64,000 bases of DNA from Fulvivirga sp. M361 (GTDB taxonomy: Bacteria; Bacteroidota; Bacteroidia; Cytophagales; Cyclobacteriaceae), in the NCBI RefSeq assembly GCF_007097395.1, contig NZ_VKDC01000012.1, forward strand, positions 97,789-161,788, given 5' to 3'. The notes under the pieces are model-generated. The model made no database searches and was not told the origin of the DNA. It saw only the letters and a list, made by a program, of their open reading frames with translations. Position numbers and translations under genes: made by a program. Each line of letters begins with the position of its first letter. Position 1 is the stretch's first letter. Positions 16,827 to 26,081 of this stretch are shown here, in pieces.

Positions 16827-19106
16827 ATGAAATTTGATCTCCGAAACCTTAGTATAAAAGCGCAGGCGTTTGTTATTTTTGGCGTTCTCACCTTATTGTC
16901 GATCATCAATTTTCTGGTATTGAACGATGCTGTAAGAAGGCATCAGACAGCTTCGCAAAAAATGGATATTGCGGGAAAAACCAGAATGCTATCGCAACAA
17001 ATTGCATTGATAGCAAATCGTATTGATGGAGGTGATGACGATCTGAAAAATGAATTAAAAAAAGCAATAGACGAACAAGAAAACATTCTGGGTGCATTTG
17101 AATTTGGCGGTAAAGTACCTGGATATAATTCTACTATGGAGCCTCTCACCGGCGCTGCAAAAGCTAGTTTGTTAAAAGTTGTGAAAGGCTGGAACACCTA
17201 TAAAGTAAATCTCGAAATACTTTTAGGTGCCCGACAAGCTCCCAACCAAAAAACTAATTCGGATGAAAATAACCAGGATTGGGACATTGCTACGTCAAAA
17301 GAAGAGGCGTTAGGCTTTATCAATAAAAATTCTGAGACGCTGCTCAGGGATTGCAAGGAAATGGCAAAGACCATATTAAGCGAATTAGAAGAAAAGGGCA
17401 GTCGGCTGAACTATTCCCTCATTTTCTTTTTGGGAGTTAACCTTGTCATTTTAATGATAATTGTTTTCACCATCATCCATTACTTTTTCAAACCGTTGAA
17501 AAACATCAGTGATACTGCCAAAAAAATAAGCGAAGGTGATCATGAGGTAATTTCTCAATATGCCTATACAAACGAGGTAGGCTATATTTCCAATACGCTT
17601 AACGAGATGGCCAAAAGCTTAAGAAGTGCGACGGCTTTTGTTGAAAAAATCGGAGACGGAAATCTTGATGAGCAATTTGAAGGAGCAAATGAAGATGAGC
17701 TGAGTAAAAACAGCCTGATAAAAGCGCTCATTACCATGCGTGAGCAAATGAAAGAGGTCAGGGAGGAAGAGCAAAAAAGGAAGTGGTCCACAGAAGGGTT
17801 GGCGCTGTTCTCAGACATATTACGTTCTACAGACGTTGATTTACATGAACTTGGCAGAATAATAATTGCCAAACTCGTTGAGTATTCCGGTGCTAATCAG
17901 GGTGGGTTGTACCTGCTGAATGAAGAAAGTGAAAAAAAATTAGAATTGATCGCTCTTTATGCTTACGACCGGCATAAATACGATGAAAAAGTAATTCGTT
18001 TGGGAGAAGGACTTATAGGACAGACTTTTCTTGAAAAGAAAACCACCTTATTGCTTGAAATACCAGAGGATTATATTCGTATAGGTTCCGGATTAGGATA
18101 TGCCGAACCTAAATCGATCATTATTGTTCCGTTGATGGTCAATGAAGAAATCTTCGGTATAGTAGAACTAGGCTCTTTTAAAAAGTTTGAGCCTTTTGAA
18201 ATACAGTTTGTAGAAAAATTGGGAGAAAACATAGCCTCTACCATTTCCAGTGTAAAAGTTAATCAGCGCACGAAACAACTTCTCGAAGAATCTCAACAGC
18301 TTACGGAACAGATGCAGGCCCAGGAAGAAGAAATGAGGCAAAATATGGAGGAGTTAACCGCGACTCAGGAAGAAATGCAACGCACAGAATTAGAATTATA
18401 TTCACAGCAAACTGCTATTAATGCCAATGTGGGTATTGCAGAATTTGGTTTGGACGGAAGGTTAACTACAGCCAATGCTACTTACATTCAAAACCTGGGA
18501 TACGTTAAAGATGAACTTTCAGGCATGTACTTTTCTCAGATCACACCTAATGCCGAATTATGGGACAAAGTAATTAAAGGACATGAAGCAAAAGGGTGGT
18601 ATGAAAAAGCCAAAAGAACAGGCGAACAGGTCAAAATGCAATCTACGTTTGTATTGGTTAAAACTGAATCAGATAGCAGAGTAGTAGAATTAATCACAGA
18701 GTTCGACTTAGAAAATGTTACTGTAGAGAAAAGTAATGAAAGCGAAATAGATGATCTGTTACGTCAACAACTTGAAGAGCTCAACATCACTCAGGAACAG
18801 ATGGATGAACAAATGAGGGCCGTTGAAAGTAAGTTCCAGGTTTTTGATAACAACCTCTTCTATCTTATTTGTGATCATAGTGGTGCCGTAATTGAGGTGA
18901 ATACCAGGATCAAAAACACCTTCAATATTGAAGGTCAAATCGGGTCAGAATTCAACTTAGACATCATTTTCGAACAAATAGAACTCGATGAAGGTATAAA
19001 AACAGCTTCTTTGAAAAATAATCAGGTACCTGTGGAGGTAATTGTAAAAGTATTAGAAGAAAAAGAAGGAGTTAAAACCTTTTTAGTACTTTGGGACTTA
19101 AATTAA
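16827..19106 (+). CDS. Membrane sensor: PilJ-like periplasmic domain, HAMP, GAF, coiled coil, PAS, with no output domain
   Basis: A 759-residue sensor. Its order is: membrane helix (about 13-31); periplasmic type IV-pili MCP (PilJ) domain with KMDIAGKTRMLSQQIAL (about 41-57); second helix (about 198-220, followed by HYFFKPLKNI); HAMP (about 221-275); GAF (about 320-475) with YSGANQGGLYLLN and LGEGLIGQTFLEKKT; a Glu/Gln-rich coiled coil with QEEEMRQNMEELTATQEEM (about 494-512); a PAS domain (about 530-640); a second coiled coil; and a small PAS-like tail. There is no kinase, cyclase or MCP signalling domain, so it must act through partner proteins. The gene is first in the cluster, directly before cheR and cheB. 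The coiled coil contains a stretch resembling an MCP methylation site. Confidence 0.85.
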   Translation: MKFDLRNLSIKAQAFVIFGVLTLLSIINFLVLNDAVRRHQTASQKMDIAGKTRMLSQQIALIANRIDGGDDDLKNELKKAIDEQENILGAFEFGGKVPGYNSTMEPLTGAAKASLLKVVKGWNTYKVNLEILLGARQAPNQKTNSDENNQDWDIATSKEEALGFINKNSETLLRDCKEMAKTILSELEEKGSRLNYSLIFFLGVNLVILMIIVFTIIHYFFKPLKNISDTAKKISEGDHEVISQYAYTNEVGYISNTLNEMAKSLRSATAFVEKIGDGNLDEQFEGANEDELSKNSLIKALITMREQMKEVREEEQKRKWSTEGLALFSDILRSTDVDLHELGRIIIAKLVEYSGANQGGLYLLNEESEKKLELIALYAYDRHKYDEKVIRLGEGLIGQTFLEKKTTLLLEIPEDYIRIGSGLGYAEPKSIIIVPLMVNEEIFGIVELGSFKKFEPFEIQFVEKLGENIASTISSVKVNQRTKQLLEESQQLTEQMQAQEEEMRQNMEELTATQEEMQRTELELYSQQTAINANVGIAEFGLDGRLTTANATYIQNLGYVKDELSGMYFSQITPNAELWDKVIKGHEAKGWYEKAKRTGEQVKMQSTFVLVKTESDSRVVELITEFDLENVTVEKSNESEIDDLLRQQLEELNITQEQMDEQMRAVESKFQVFDNNLFYLICDHSGAVIEVNTRIKNTFNIEGQIGSEFNLDIIFEQIELDEGIKTASLKNNQVPVEVIVKVLEEKEGVKTFLVLWDLN

Positions 19107-19171
19107 TTTAGTATAAAAAAAATTCATTATTATACTATTTATCAAGCACATCAGAATTTCTGTATGATATA

Positions 19172-19990
19172 ATGAAAGATATTGACATAGCTGATCTAAG
19201 GAAGATAACAGAGCTCGTAAAACTAAAGCATGGGTATGATTTCACTAATTACGCCATGTCGTCTTTTAAAAGACGACTTGTCAGAATATTAGAGCTATAC
19301 AACCTTAGTATTGAAGCATTAATCCGTAAGCTGCAAGAACCTTCTTTTGTAGAAGAATTCCTCAATGAAATCACAGTTAACGTGACCGAAATGTTTCGTG
19401 ACCCTTCTTTTTGGAGAGTTTTGAGGGACGACATTATTCCAGGCATACTATTAAATCATAATAAGATCCGGATATGGCATGCAGGATGCTCATCCGGAGA
19501 AGAAGTTTTTTCAATTGCAATTTTGTTAAAAGAAATGGGTATTCTCCACAATGTACAGATCATCGCTACTGATTTGGATACCAATATTCTTGAAAAAGCT
19601 AAATCAGGTTCATATAACATCAAAAGTATGGACCTCAATGAGAAGAATTACATCCGATTTCAGGGAACCGGGTCTCTCAAAGATTATTACAAGGAAGTAA
19701 ATGGTAAGGCGATTATGGATGAATCACTACTCATGGACGTATCATTTAGAAAGCATGACCTGGTAAAAGGTGATATCTTCAATAAGTTTGACCTCATCTT
19801 GTGCAGAAATGTCATGATATATTTTAATCAAACCTTACAGAACAATGTCCTAAAGAAATTTCATGAAAGCCTTTTCAAGTACGGATACCTGGCAATAGGA
19901 TCTAAGGAATCTCTTATTTGGTGTGACATAGCCAATAAGTTTATTGTTGTAAACAATGAAGAAAAAGTTTATAAGAAGATCAAAGACTAA
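19172..19990 (+). CDS. cheR: CheR-type protein-glutamate O-methyltransferase
   Basis: A 272-residue methyltransferase that moves methyl groups from SAM to receptor glutamates. The N-terminal helical domain (about 1-75) includes KRRLVRILELY and ITVNVTEMFRDPSFW. The SAM fold follows, with HAGCSSGEEVFSIAI (motif I, about 104-118), IATDLDTNILEKA and LILCRNVMIYFNQ. All core motifs are present. It is a free-standing CheR, not fused to CheB or a kinase. The gene starts 65 nt after the PilJ-type sensor and is 21 nt from cheB. No MCP signalling domain is encoded nearby, so its substrate is an open question. Confidence 0.93.
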   Translation: MKDIDIADLRKITELVKLKHGYDFTNYAMSSFKRRLVRILELYNLSIEALIRKLQEPSFVEEFLNEITVNVTEMFRDPSFWRVLRDDIIPGILLNHNKIRIWHAGCSSGEEVFSIAILLKEMGILHNVQIIATDLDTNILEKAKSGSYNIKSMDLNEKNYIRFQGTGSLKDYYKEVNGKAIMDESLLMDVSFRKHDLVKGDIFNKFDLILCRNVMIYFNQTLQNNVLKKFHESLFKYGYLAIGSKESLIWCDIANKFIVVNNEEKVYKKIKD

Positions 19991-20011
19991 GCGCAACAGC
20001 ATACTTAGGGG

Positions 20012-20608
20012 ATGAATAAATTTAAACTAAATAGCAAATACAAGGCTGTAGTTATTGGAGGTTCTGCCGGAAGTTTTCAGGGAATTGTAAAAATACTTTC
20101 TAACTTACCCCCCAACTTCCCGCTACCCATTATCATGTGCTTACATCGTCTGAAACATGTTAGAAATGGTTTTGTTGAAGCCCTTTCGCTTAAAAGTATC
20201 GTTGAAGTAACTGAACCTTTTGATAAAGAAAACATAAAAAAAGGAAAAATATACCTGGCTCCGGCAAACTACCATATGAGTGTGGAATTAGGTCATTATT
20301 TTAGCCTGTCAACAGAAGAGATGATCAACAACTCGAGACCAGCGATAGATATTACACTGGGAACAGCGGCTTATGTATATCGTGACAAATTAGTAGGCAT
20401 TCTACTATCAGGGGCCAATAAAGACGGAGGCCTTGGTATGAAATATATTAAGGACCGCGGAGGCATCACCATTGTACAGGAACCCTCCGAGTGCATGATA
20501 GATACCATGCCCAGGGCAGCGATGAATGCCACTAATATCGATCATGTGCTCAAGATTGATCAGATCGTACAGTTTTTAAAGGAATTACATAAACATTACA
20601 TTTCATGA
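20012..20608 (+). CDS. cheB: CheB-type methylesterase catalytic domain
   Basis: A 198-residue stand-alone methylesterase that would remove glutamyl methyl esters or deamidate Gln. The catalytic triad is visible: Ser18 in IGGSAGS, His45 in MCLHRL and Asp138 in LSGANKDGGLG. The receiver domain of classical CheB is missing, so activity is not controlled by CheA phosphorylation. The stop overlaps the following GAF gene by 4 nt (ATGA). It forms a functional pair with the upstream cheR. Confidence 0.92.
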   Translation: MNKFKLNSKYKAVVIGGSAGSFQGIVKILSNLPPNFPLPIIMCLHRLKHVRNGFVEALSLKSIVEVTEPFDKENIKKGKIYLAPANYHMSVELGHYFSLSTEEMINNSRPAIDITLGTAAYVYRDKLVGILLSGANKDGGLGMKYIKDRGGITIVQEPSECMIDTMPRAAMNATNIDHVLKIDQIVQFLKELHKHYIS

Positions 20609-21444
20609 GGTTTGATAACAGAAAATTAGGCTTATCACTTGTATTGATATACATTGTTTGTGCCATATTCGCAGCATATGTTTCTTTCAGTCTGTCAGAT
20701 GAACTTGTGACGTCAGGCGTACTAAATTTGTCAGACCTGTCTGCCGGAGAAGATTTTTTCTTAAAAATGTATTTGGCAACAAGTCTTACATTATTGATTG
20801 GGCTGGGCAGCCTTGTATATCTGTTGAATAACAGAACAGAGGATGTTATTTATGTTGAAAAGAAAAAAGAGAAATCGACTCAATCCAATGATGAAGATAA
20901 CGACGACGATTATCATGATCTGGACATAGGTCAGATCAGGGAAATCGCTGAGAAGGGCAAGTCGGACCAGAGTCAGTTGATTCAGGATATATTAAATGCT
21001 GTTTGTAAGGAGTTAGAAGCTGGCTTGGGCGCATTTTACGTCGCTCGTAAAGAGAACGGCAATAGACAACTGGACATGACCGCTACTTATGCACTTGCTC
21101 TTGGAGAATCACAAAAGCCATCTTTTGAATTCGGTGAGGGGCTTGTCGGCCAAGTAGCTTCGGAAGAGAAAGTAATTAACATAGATGATATTCCGGAAGG
21201 TTATATTAAGATAGTATCCGGACTGGGTCAGTCTACGCCCAGATATTTATTGATCATTCCTGTTAAATTGGAGAAAACACTCTATGGAGTGGCAGAAATT
21301 GCCTCATTCACTCAGTTTGATAAAGGAATAGTATCCAGTGTAGAAAAAGCATTTAAAGTAGCCATGGAACAGTTATTGACTGAACCAAAAGCGCCTAAGA
21401 AAAGTAAAGGTGCTGCTACAAATAAAGGAAGTAAAGAATCATAA
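20605..21444 (+). CDS. Membrane-anchored GAF-domain protein
   Basis: A 279-residue protein with two N-terminal membrane helices (about 9-28 and 55-76) enclosing a short extracytoplasmic loop. After an acidic linker (NDEDNDDDYHDLD) comes a GAF domain (about 125-260) with LEAGLGAFYVARKENG, EFGEGLVGQVASEEKVINIDDIPEGY and ILLIPVK-like strands. The tail is basic (APKKSKGAATNKGSK). The GAF is closely similar to those of the neighbouring sensor and phosphatase. Translation is coupled to cheB. There is no output domain, and a role as ligand-binding partner or scaffold is inferred. Confidence 0.8.
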   Translation: MRFDNRKLGLSLVLIYIVCAIFAAYVSFSLSDELVTSGVLNLSDLSAGEDFFLKMYLATSLTLLIGLGSLVYLLNNRTEDVIYVEKKKEKSTQSNDEDNDDDYHDLDIGQIREIAEKGKSDQSQLIQDILNAVCKELEAGLGAFYVARKENGNRQLDMTATYALALGESQKPSFEFGEGLVGQVASEEKVINIDDIPEGYIKIVSGLGQSTPRYLLIIPVKLEKTLYGVAEIASFTQFDKGIVSSVEKAFKVAMEQLLTEPKAPKKSKGAATNKGSKES

Positions 21445-21459
21445 AAACATCGATTGCGC

Positions 21460-24400
21460 ATGTTCAGAAGATTGAAAATAAGCACAAAAATAACAGGCCT
21501 TGTTCTCATCATGGTGGTTATGACGCTCATAGCCATCAGCTATATATCTTTCACACTGAGCAAACAGGCTATACGTGAAAGGTATGATGAAAGCCTGATC
21601 GTTTTGACAAATCACAACGCAGACAGGCTGGATAGGTACTTTGGTCAGATCAAGGCTAACCTTGAATTTGTCATTAAAACTAAAACCATAAAAGATGGAG
21701 CAAAATCTCAACCGCAAACTCAGACCGCCTCATTGAACTTCTTTTCTGCCCCCACAGACGACCCCTTTGCCGTAGGCGACGACTCCTTTGTTGCCGAGGA
21801 TCAAAGTAACTCCGGAGAAGATCCCGGTTTCGATACTGTTCCTGCAGAACCAGAGGTCAGTTACGATGTCAATGGGTTTCTGAGTGATATAAAAGCCGCA
21901 CAGGGATATGCAGATATACTTATTACAGAACCTAATGGAAAGATCACACATAGCACCAATAGTAGCATAAAAAGCGGAGATAATTTTACAGACCCAACAG
22001 GACAAACGATCACTGAGGTAAAAAAAGGACTGCATTTCAGTCAAATTGTCAAGGTTGAAGACAAGTACTTTATGTACGCGGGTCTTCCTATTTCGAAAGA
22101 TGATACCCAAAGCCCTTTATTTCTTGTTCGAATTGACGTGGCGCAGATTTACGATATGGTGGAAGATACTGTTGGACTGGGCGCTACCGGAGAGGTAATC
22201 TTGTCCAAGCTGGATCCCTCCAGTAAAAAGGTTAGCTTTTTAAATCCTTTAAGAAACCGTGAAAGTAGTACGCTCTTTTGGAAAGACCTCGGCGAAGCAG
22301 AAGTTTCACTAGCGGCTAAAAGTATCATGGAAGAAGCTGGCTCAGGTATGGGTACTGATTACAGAAATCAACGGGTACAGGCAGCCTGGTCTCAAATACC
22401 AACCGTGAACTGGGGCATTTTAACCAAAATTGACGACTACGAAATCTCAAGGGAGATCAATACATTAAGTATGCAATACCTCATAGCCGGAGCCATGTTA
22501 TTGGTATTGGCCGTGCTTGGTTCATTACTTTTTTCACGTCACGTAACCAATCCACTAAATTCATTAAAGACCACATTGGAGCTGGTAGGAAACGGAGTAC
22601 TACCTGAAAATGTAACTCAAAAATCTAAAGATGAAATTGGCCTGATGGCACAAAGTGTTAATTATCTGGTACAAACACTCAAAAAAACCGCTCGTTTTGC
22701 ACAGCAGATCGGCGAAGGCAACTTCGACGCCAATTTTAAGCCTATTAGTAATGACGATGCATTGGGGAATGCGCTTGTAGGTATGAGGGACAACCTGATT
22801 GAAGGCGAAAAAAAGGATAAAGAACGTACCTGGATCGTGACAGGTGTAGCAGAAATTGGCGAGATACTTCGTGCCCATGATGAACTTGAACAACTAGGGG
22901 ACGAAGTCATTCAATATATAATAGGTAAAATAAATGCCGTTCAAGGGGCATTTTATGTCGTCAATGATGATGACGATGATGAAAATTACCTGGAGATGAA
23001 ATCTAGCTTTGCTTATAACCGAAAGAAGCACCTTAAAGCGAATTTCAAGTTTGCCGAGGGGCTGGTAGGTCAGGCAGCGGCAGAAATGGACACCGTTTTA
23101 AGAACGGAGATCCCTGATGACTATGTATCTATCACTTCAGGTATATTGGGTGATCAAAAGCCAAGCGCTATCCTTATCGTACCGCTTATAGCGGAAGAAA
23201 AAGTATATGGTGTACTGGAATTTGCCGGTTTCATCAAATTTGATAGCAGCAACGTCAAATTCGTGGAAGAGCTCAGTGTTATACTGGCAAGAACGGTATT
23301 CAATATAAAAATCAATGAACGTACACGTAAACTGCTGGCTGAATCACAAGCGATGAGTTCCGAGCTCCAGGAAAAGCAGGAGATCTTACGCCAAAATGCA
23401 GAGGAAATGCAAGCCACTCAAGAGGAATTGCAAAAATCAAACGCTAAGCTCGAAGAACAGATTGAAGAGGTTAACAGAACCCAAAAAAGAATGCAGCTTC
23501 TGCTGGAAAATGCTTCTGAGGTGATCACGATCTATGAAGAAGATGAAACCATACGATATATTAGTCCATCTGTAGAACCTATTATGGGGTATACTCAAAA
23601 AGAGATGATGGGGGTAAGTGATGTGGACAAAGTTGGCGATGAGTTCAAAGATGCATTTAAAAACATGTTCAAGCATTTAATAGATTATCCTGAAGAGCAG
23701 GTAACTATTCAATACGAGTATAAAACGAAAGAAGGCACTTACATCTGGATTGAATCTACAGGTACTAATTTCATGTCAAACCCTGCCATCCATGGTATGA
23801 TTGTCAACTCACAGGATATTACTCAACGCCGACGTGCTGAACAAGAGCAACGTATGAGGAGTAAAATGCAGGCACTCTCTGAAAACTCTCCTGATTTGAT
23901 CACTCGATTGGAAAAAGAAGCCATTTCTTATATTAATCCGGTCATAGAAGAATATACCGGGCAAGCTCCGGATAATTACCTGCACCACAAGTTTGATGAA
24001 CTGGACCTCAACTCAGCCGTGTTAGACAAATGGCTTGAAATAGTGGAAGAGGTCAATTCTACGAATGACAAGGTGGCCACGGAAATGGATTTTCCTTCTG
24101 AAATGGGGGATAGGATCATGCAGGTGAATGCCATCCCGGAATTCGATGAAAATGAGCTGTTAGAATCTGTTTTAGTCGTATCTCATGACATTACCGACCG
24201 TAAGGTGATCGAATTAGAGATACAAAATAAAAACAAAAAGATCGCAGATAGTATTAATTATGCAAAGCGTATTCAAAATGCTATACTGCCCAATAATACT
24301 GTCATCAATCGTATATTACCAGATTCATTTATCTTGTATAAACCCAAAGACGTGGTGAGCGGTGATTTTCCATGGTATGTCCAAATGGGGGAAGATATCT

Positions 24401-24993
24401 ATATGGCTGCAGTAGATTGTACCGGACACGGTGTTCCCGGAGCGTTGTTATCATTGATTGGATATTTTCTACTCAATGACATCGTACGTAGTAGAAAAGT
24501 ATCTGACCCGGGACTGATCCTAGATCAGCTGGATGAAGGAGTGACCTCTACGCTACGACAAGATCAGGATGATTCGAAAACGAAGGATGGTATGGACATT
24601 GCTCTTTGTAAGATCAATACCAAAAATCGGAAAGTCGAATATGCAGGTGCACATAGGCCCTTGTACATCATGAAAAAAGGTGAGATGGAAGAAATAAAGG
24701 GTAATAAGTTTGCCATAGGCGGAGGGATATATAAAAACCAGACCAACTTCACTAATAGTACGATCAGTCTGGAAAAGGGTGATTCTATTTATTTCTGCTC
24801 TGATGGCTTCCCTGATCAATTCGGGGGCCCTGAGAACAGAAAATTCGGACCAAAACGAACACGAGAATTAATTACCAAGATACATCAAAAAACAATGAAG
24901 CAAGCTTACAAGATCTTCGATAAAGAGTGGGAAAATTGGAAAGGTGAAGAAAAACAAACTGACGATGTTTTATTAATAGGTATAAAATTTTAG
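21460..24993 (+). CDS. Membrane PP2C/SpoIIE phosphatase with Cache, HAMP, GAF and two PAS domains (SiaA-like)
   Basis: A Ser/Thr phosphatase of about 1177 residues (the TTG at 21454 is also in frame; ATG 21460 preferred). Order: membrane helix (about 15-36), a long extracytoplasmic Cache-like region (about 40-335) with a Pro/Asp-rich insert, a second helix (YLIAGAMLLVLAVLGSLLF), HAMP, GAF (about 465-620), a Glu/Gln-rich coiled coil (RQNAEEMQATQEEL), PAS (about 685-795), PAS (about 805-930), and SpoIIE/PP2C (about 945-1177). Metal ligands are intact: VVSGDF, VDCTGHGVPGA, CSDGFPDQ and QTDDVLL. It precedes siaB- and siaC-like genes, which makes it the likely phosphatase of a Sia-type switch, though with more sensory domains than SiaA of Pseudomonas. 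Confidence 0.88.
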   Translation: MFRRLKISTKITGLVLIMVVMTLIAISYISFTLSKQAIRERYDESLIVLTNHNADRLDRYFGQIKANLEFVIKTKTIKDGAKSQPQTQTASLNFFSAPTDDPFAVGDDSFVAEDQSNSGEDPGFDTVPAEPEVSYDVNGFLSDIKAAQGYADILITEPNGKITHSTNSSIKSGDNFTDPTGQTITEVKKGLHFSQIVKVEDKYFMYAGLPISKDDTQSPLFLVRIDVAQIYDMVEDTVGLGATGEVILSKLDPSSKKVSFLNPLRNRESSTLFWKDLGEAEVSLAAKSIMEEAGSGMGTDYRNQRVQAAWSQIPTVNWGILTKIDDYEISREINTLSMQYLIAGAMLLVLAVLGSLLFSRHVTNPLNSLKTTLELVGNGVLPENVTQKSKDEIGLMAQSVNYLVQTLKKTARFAQQIGEGNFDANFKPISNDDALGNALVGMRDNLIEGEKKDKERTWIVTGVAEIGEILRAHDELEQLGDEVIQYIIGKINAVQGAFYVVNDDDDDENYLEMKSSFAYNRKKHLKANFKFAEGLVGQAAAEMDTVLRTEIPDDYVSITSGILGDQKPSAILIVPLIAEEKVYGVLEFAGFIKFDSSNVKFVEELSVILARTVFNIKINERTRKLLAESQAMSSELQEKQEILRQNAEEMQATQEELQKSNAKLEEQIEEVNRTQKRMQLLLENASEVITIYEEDETIRYISPSVEPIMGYTQKEMMGVSDVDKVGDEFKDAFKNMFKHLIDYPEEQVTIQYEYKTKEGTYIWIESTGTNFMSNPAIHGMIVNSQDITQRRRAEQEQRMRSKMQALSENSPDLITRLEKEAISYINPVIEEYTGQAPDNYLHHKFDELDLNSAVLDKWLEIVEEVNSTNDKVATEMDFPSEMGDRIMQVNAIPEFDENELLESVLVVSHDITDRKVIELEIQNKNKKIADSINYAKRIQNAILPNNTVINRILPDSFILYKPKDVVSGDFPWYVQMGEDIYMAAVDCTGHGVPGALLSLIGYFLLNDIVRSRKVSDPGLILDQLDEGVTSTLRQDQDDSKTKDGMDIALCKINTKNRKVEYAGAHRPLYIMKKGEMEEIKGNKFAIGGGIYKNQTNFTNSTISLEKGDSIYFCSDGFPDQFGGPENRKFGPKRTRELITKIHQKTMKQAYKIFDKEWENWKGEEKQTDDVLLIGIKF

Positions 24994-25090
24994 ACATATT
25001 GATTAAATGCGTATTTTGGAGGAATCAAGCGAAATCCTTCATTTATCATCAAAGAACTCAAGGAATTACGAATAAATTAAATAAGACCTT

Positions 25091-25621
25091 ATGAAGTATA
25101 TTTTCGATTTGCACAAAACCATGTTGGACAACCATCTAATATTGGTTTACGAGGGCGAATTCACACAGGAAATAACCAAGTCTGTATTGGCAATGGCTGA
25201 AAGAAACATGGATTCATCTGGTGAAGAGTCTAGCATCAAAAGAAAGGTATTCAACGTTATGGTTGAATGTCTTCAAAACATTGTTAAACATGCGAACGAC
25301 GTTCAGAACAATCACTCTGCCATTTTCATGGTAGGCAAGCAGGAAGATGAATATCTTGTGGTATCGGGCAATTCAATTGAAAAAGCGGGTATCGATGATC
25401 TTAAAGAAAAGCTTGATCAGATCAATAGTCTTGACAGGGATGGATTAAAAACTCTTTACAAAGACATTATAAAAAATACTGAAATATCAGACAAAGGCGG
25501 AGCTGGTCTTGGTTTTGTAGATATGGCTCGTAAATCCGGCAATGCATTGGAGTACGAGTTTTCTCCCATTGACGACAAAACTTCTTTTTTCTGCCTTAAA
25601 TCATCTATTTCAAGGGTCTAA
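25091..25621 (+). CDS. SiaB-family protein kinase (HATPase-like, DUF6272)
   Basis: A 176-residue protein of the SiaB family, GHKL-fold Ser/Thr kinases that phosphorylate SiaC. Visible features are the N-terminal LILVYEGEFTQEITKSVLAMAER (about 17-39), the N-box-like VFNVMVECLQNIVKHA (about 55-70) and the glycine-rich GGAGLGFVDMARKSG (about 138-152). It lies between the SpoIIE phosphatase and a SiaC-like target, the order phosphatase-kinase-substrate known for SiaA-SiaB-SiaC. A frame that runs on into siaC belongs to the next gene. Confidence 0.85.
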   Translation: MKYIFDLHKTMLDNHLILVYEGEFTQEITKSVLAMAERNMDSSGEESSIKRKVFNVMVECLQNIVKHANDVQNNHSAIFMVGKQEDEYLVVSGNSIEKAGIDDLKEKLDQINSLDRDGLKTLYKDIIKNTEISDKGGAGLGFVDMARKSGNALEYEFSPIDDKTSFFCLKSSISRV

Positions 25622-25658
25622 CTACTACAACGGCTTAGATTTTTTAAACAACATTCAA

Positions 25659-26021
25659 ATGGAAATATTAAATTTAGAAGGAACAGAGGATACCCCAAAA
25701 ATCATTCTTGATCAGGGTAATGGAATCTTTGAGATTTCCGGAAGGTCCTTACCAGAAGATTCTGCAGAGTTTTATCAGCCTGTATTGGATTGGATATCAG
25801 AGTATTCTAATTCTCCTAACCCTTCAACTGAATTTACCTTTAAACTGGAATACTTCAATACTGCTTCATCAAAACTAATTTTAGATGTTTTATCTGCATT
25901 AGAAGATATCGATGGTATGTCTATCATGTGGTACTTTCATGAAGATGATGAAGATATGGAAGAAGCTGGTGAAGAATTTTCGGAGTTGGTTGAGATCCCC
26001 TTCGAATTCAAAACATATTAA
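25659..26021 (+). CDS. SiaC-family regulatory phosphoprotein (DUF1987)
   Basis: A 120-residue protein of the SiaC/DUF1987 family, starting at the ATG at 25659 (MEILNLEGTEDTPKI). The family signature LEYFNTASSKLIL is at residues 63-75. Counting from this start, the conserved threonine is Thr68, the same number as the phosphorylated threonine reported for Pseudomonas aeruginosa SiaC. In that species unphosphorylated SiaC activates the diguanylate cyclase SiaD; no cyclase is encoded in this window, so the target here must differ. The C-terminus is strongly acidic (HEDDEDMEEAGEEF). Confidence 0.88.
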   Translation: MEILNLEGTEDTPKIILDQGNGIFEISGRSLPEDSAEFYQPVLDWISEYSNSPNPSTEFTFKLEYFNTASSKLILDVLSALEDIDGMSIMWYFHEDDEDMEEAGEEFSELVEIPFEFKTY

Positions 26022-26023
26022 AG

Positions 26024-26043
26024 CTGGTTTTACCAGATTTTTT
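26024..26043 (+). terminator. Weak hairpin with T run after the siaC-like gene
   Basis: CTGGT-TTT-ACCAG followed by A and six T lies 3 nt after the siaC stop. The stem is only 5 bp, so it could act as a partial terminator that lowers expression of the transporter relative to the switch genes. Confidence 0.4.
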
Positions 26044-26081
26044 GAACTGAACAACGCTCTTTACAGAGCACCCGCTAATAC

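Noticed and set aside
16827..19106. Annotation as methyl-accepting chemotaxis protein
   Set aside because: The PilJ-type N-terminus and HAMP fit, but the cytoplasmic MCP signalling hairpin is absent.
21730..22110. Minus-strand 126-codon frame within the phosphatase gene
   Set aside because: It is a shadow of the extracytoplasmic region of the phosphatase, with no start context or domain.
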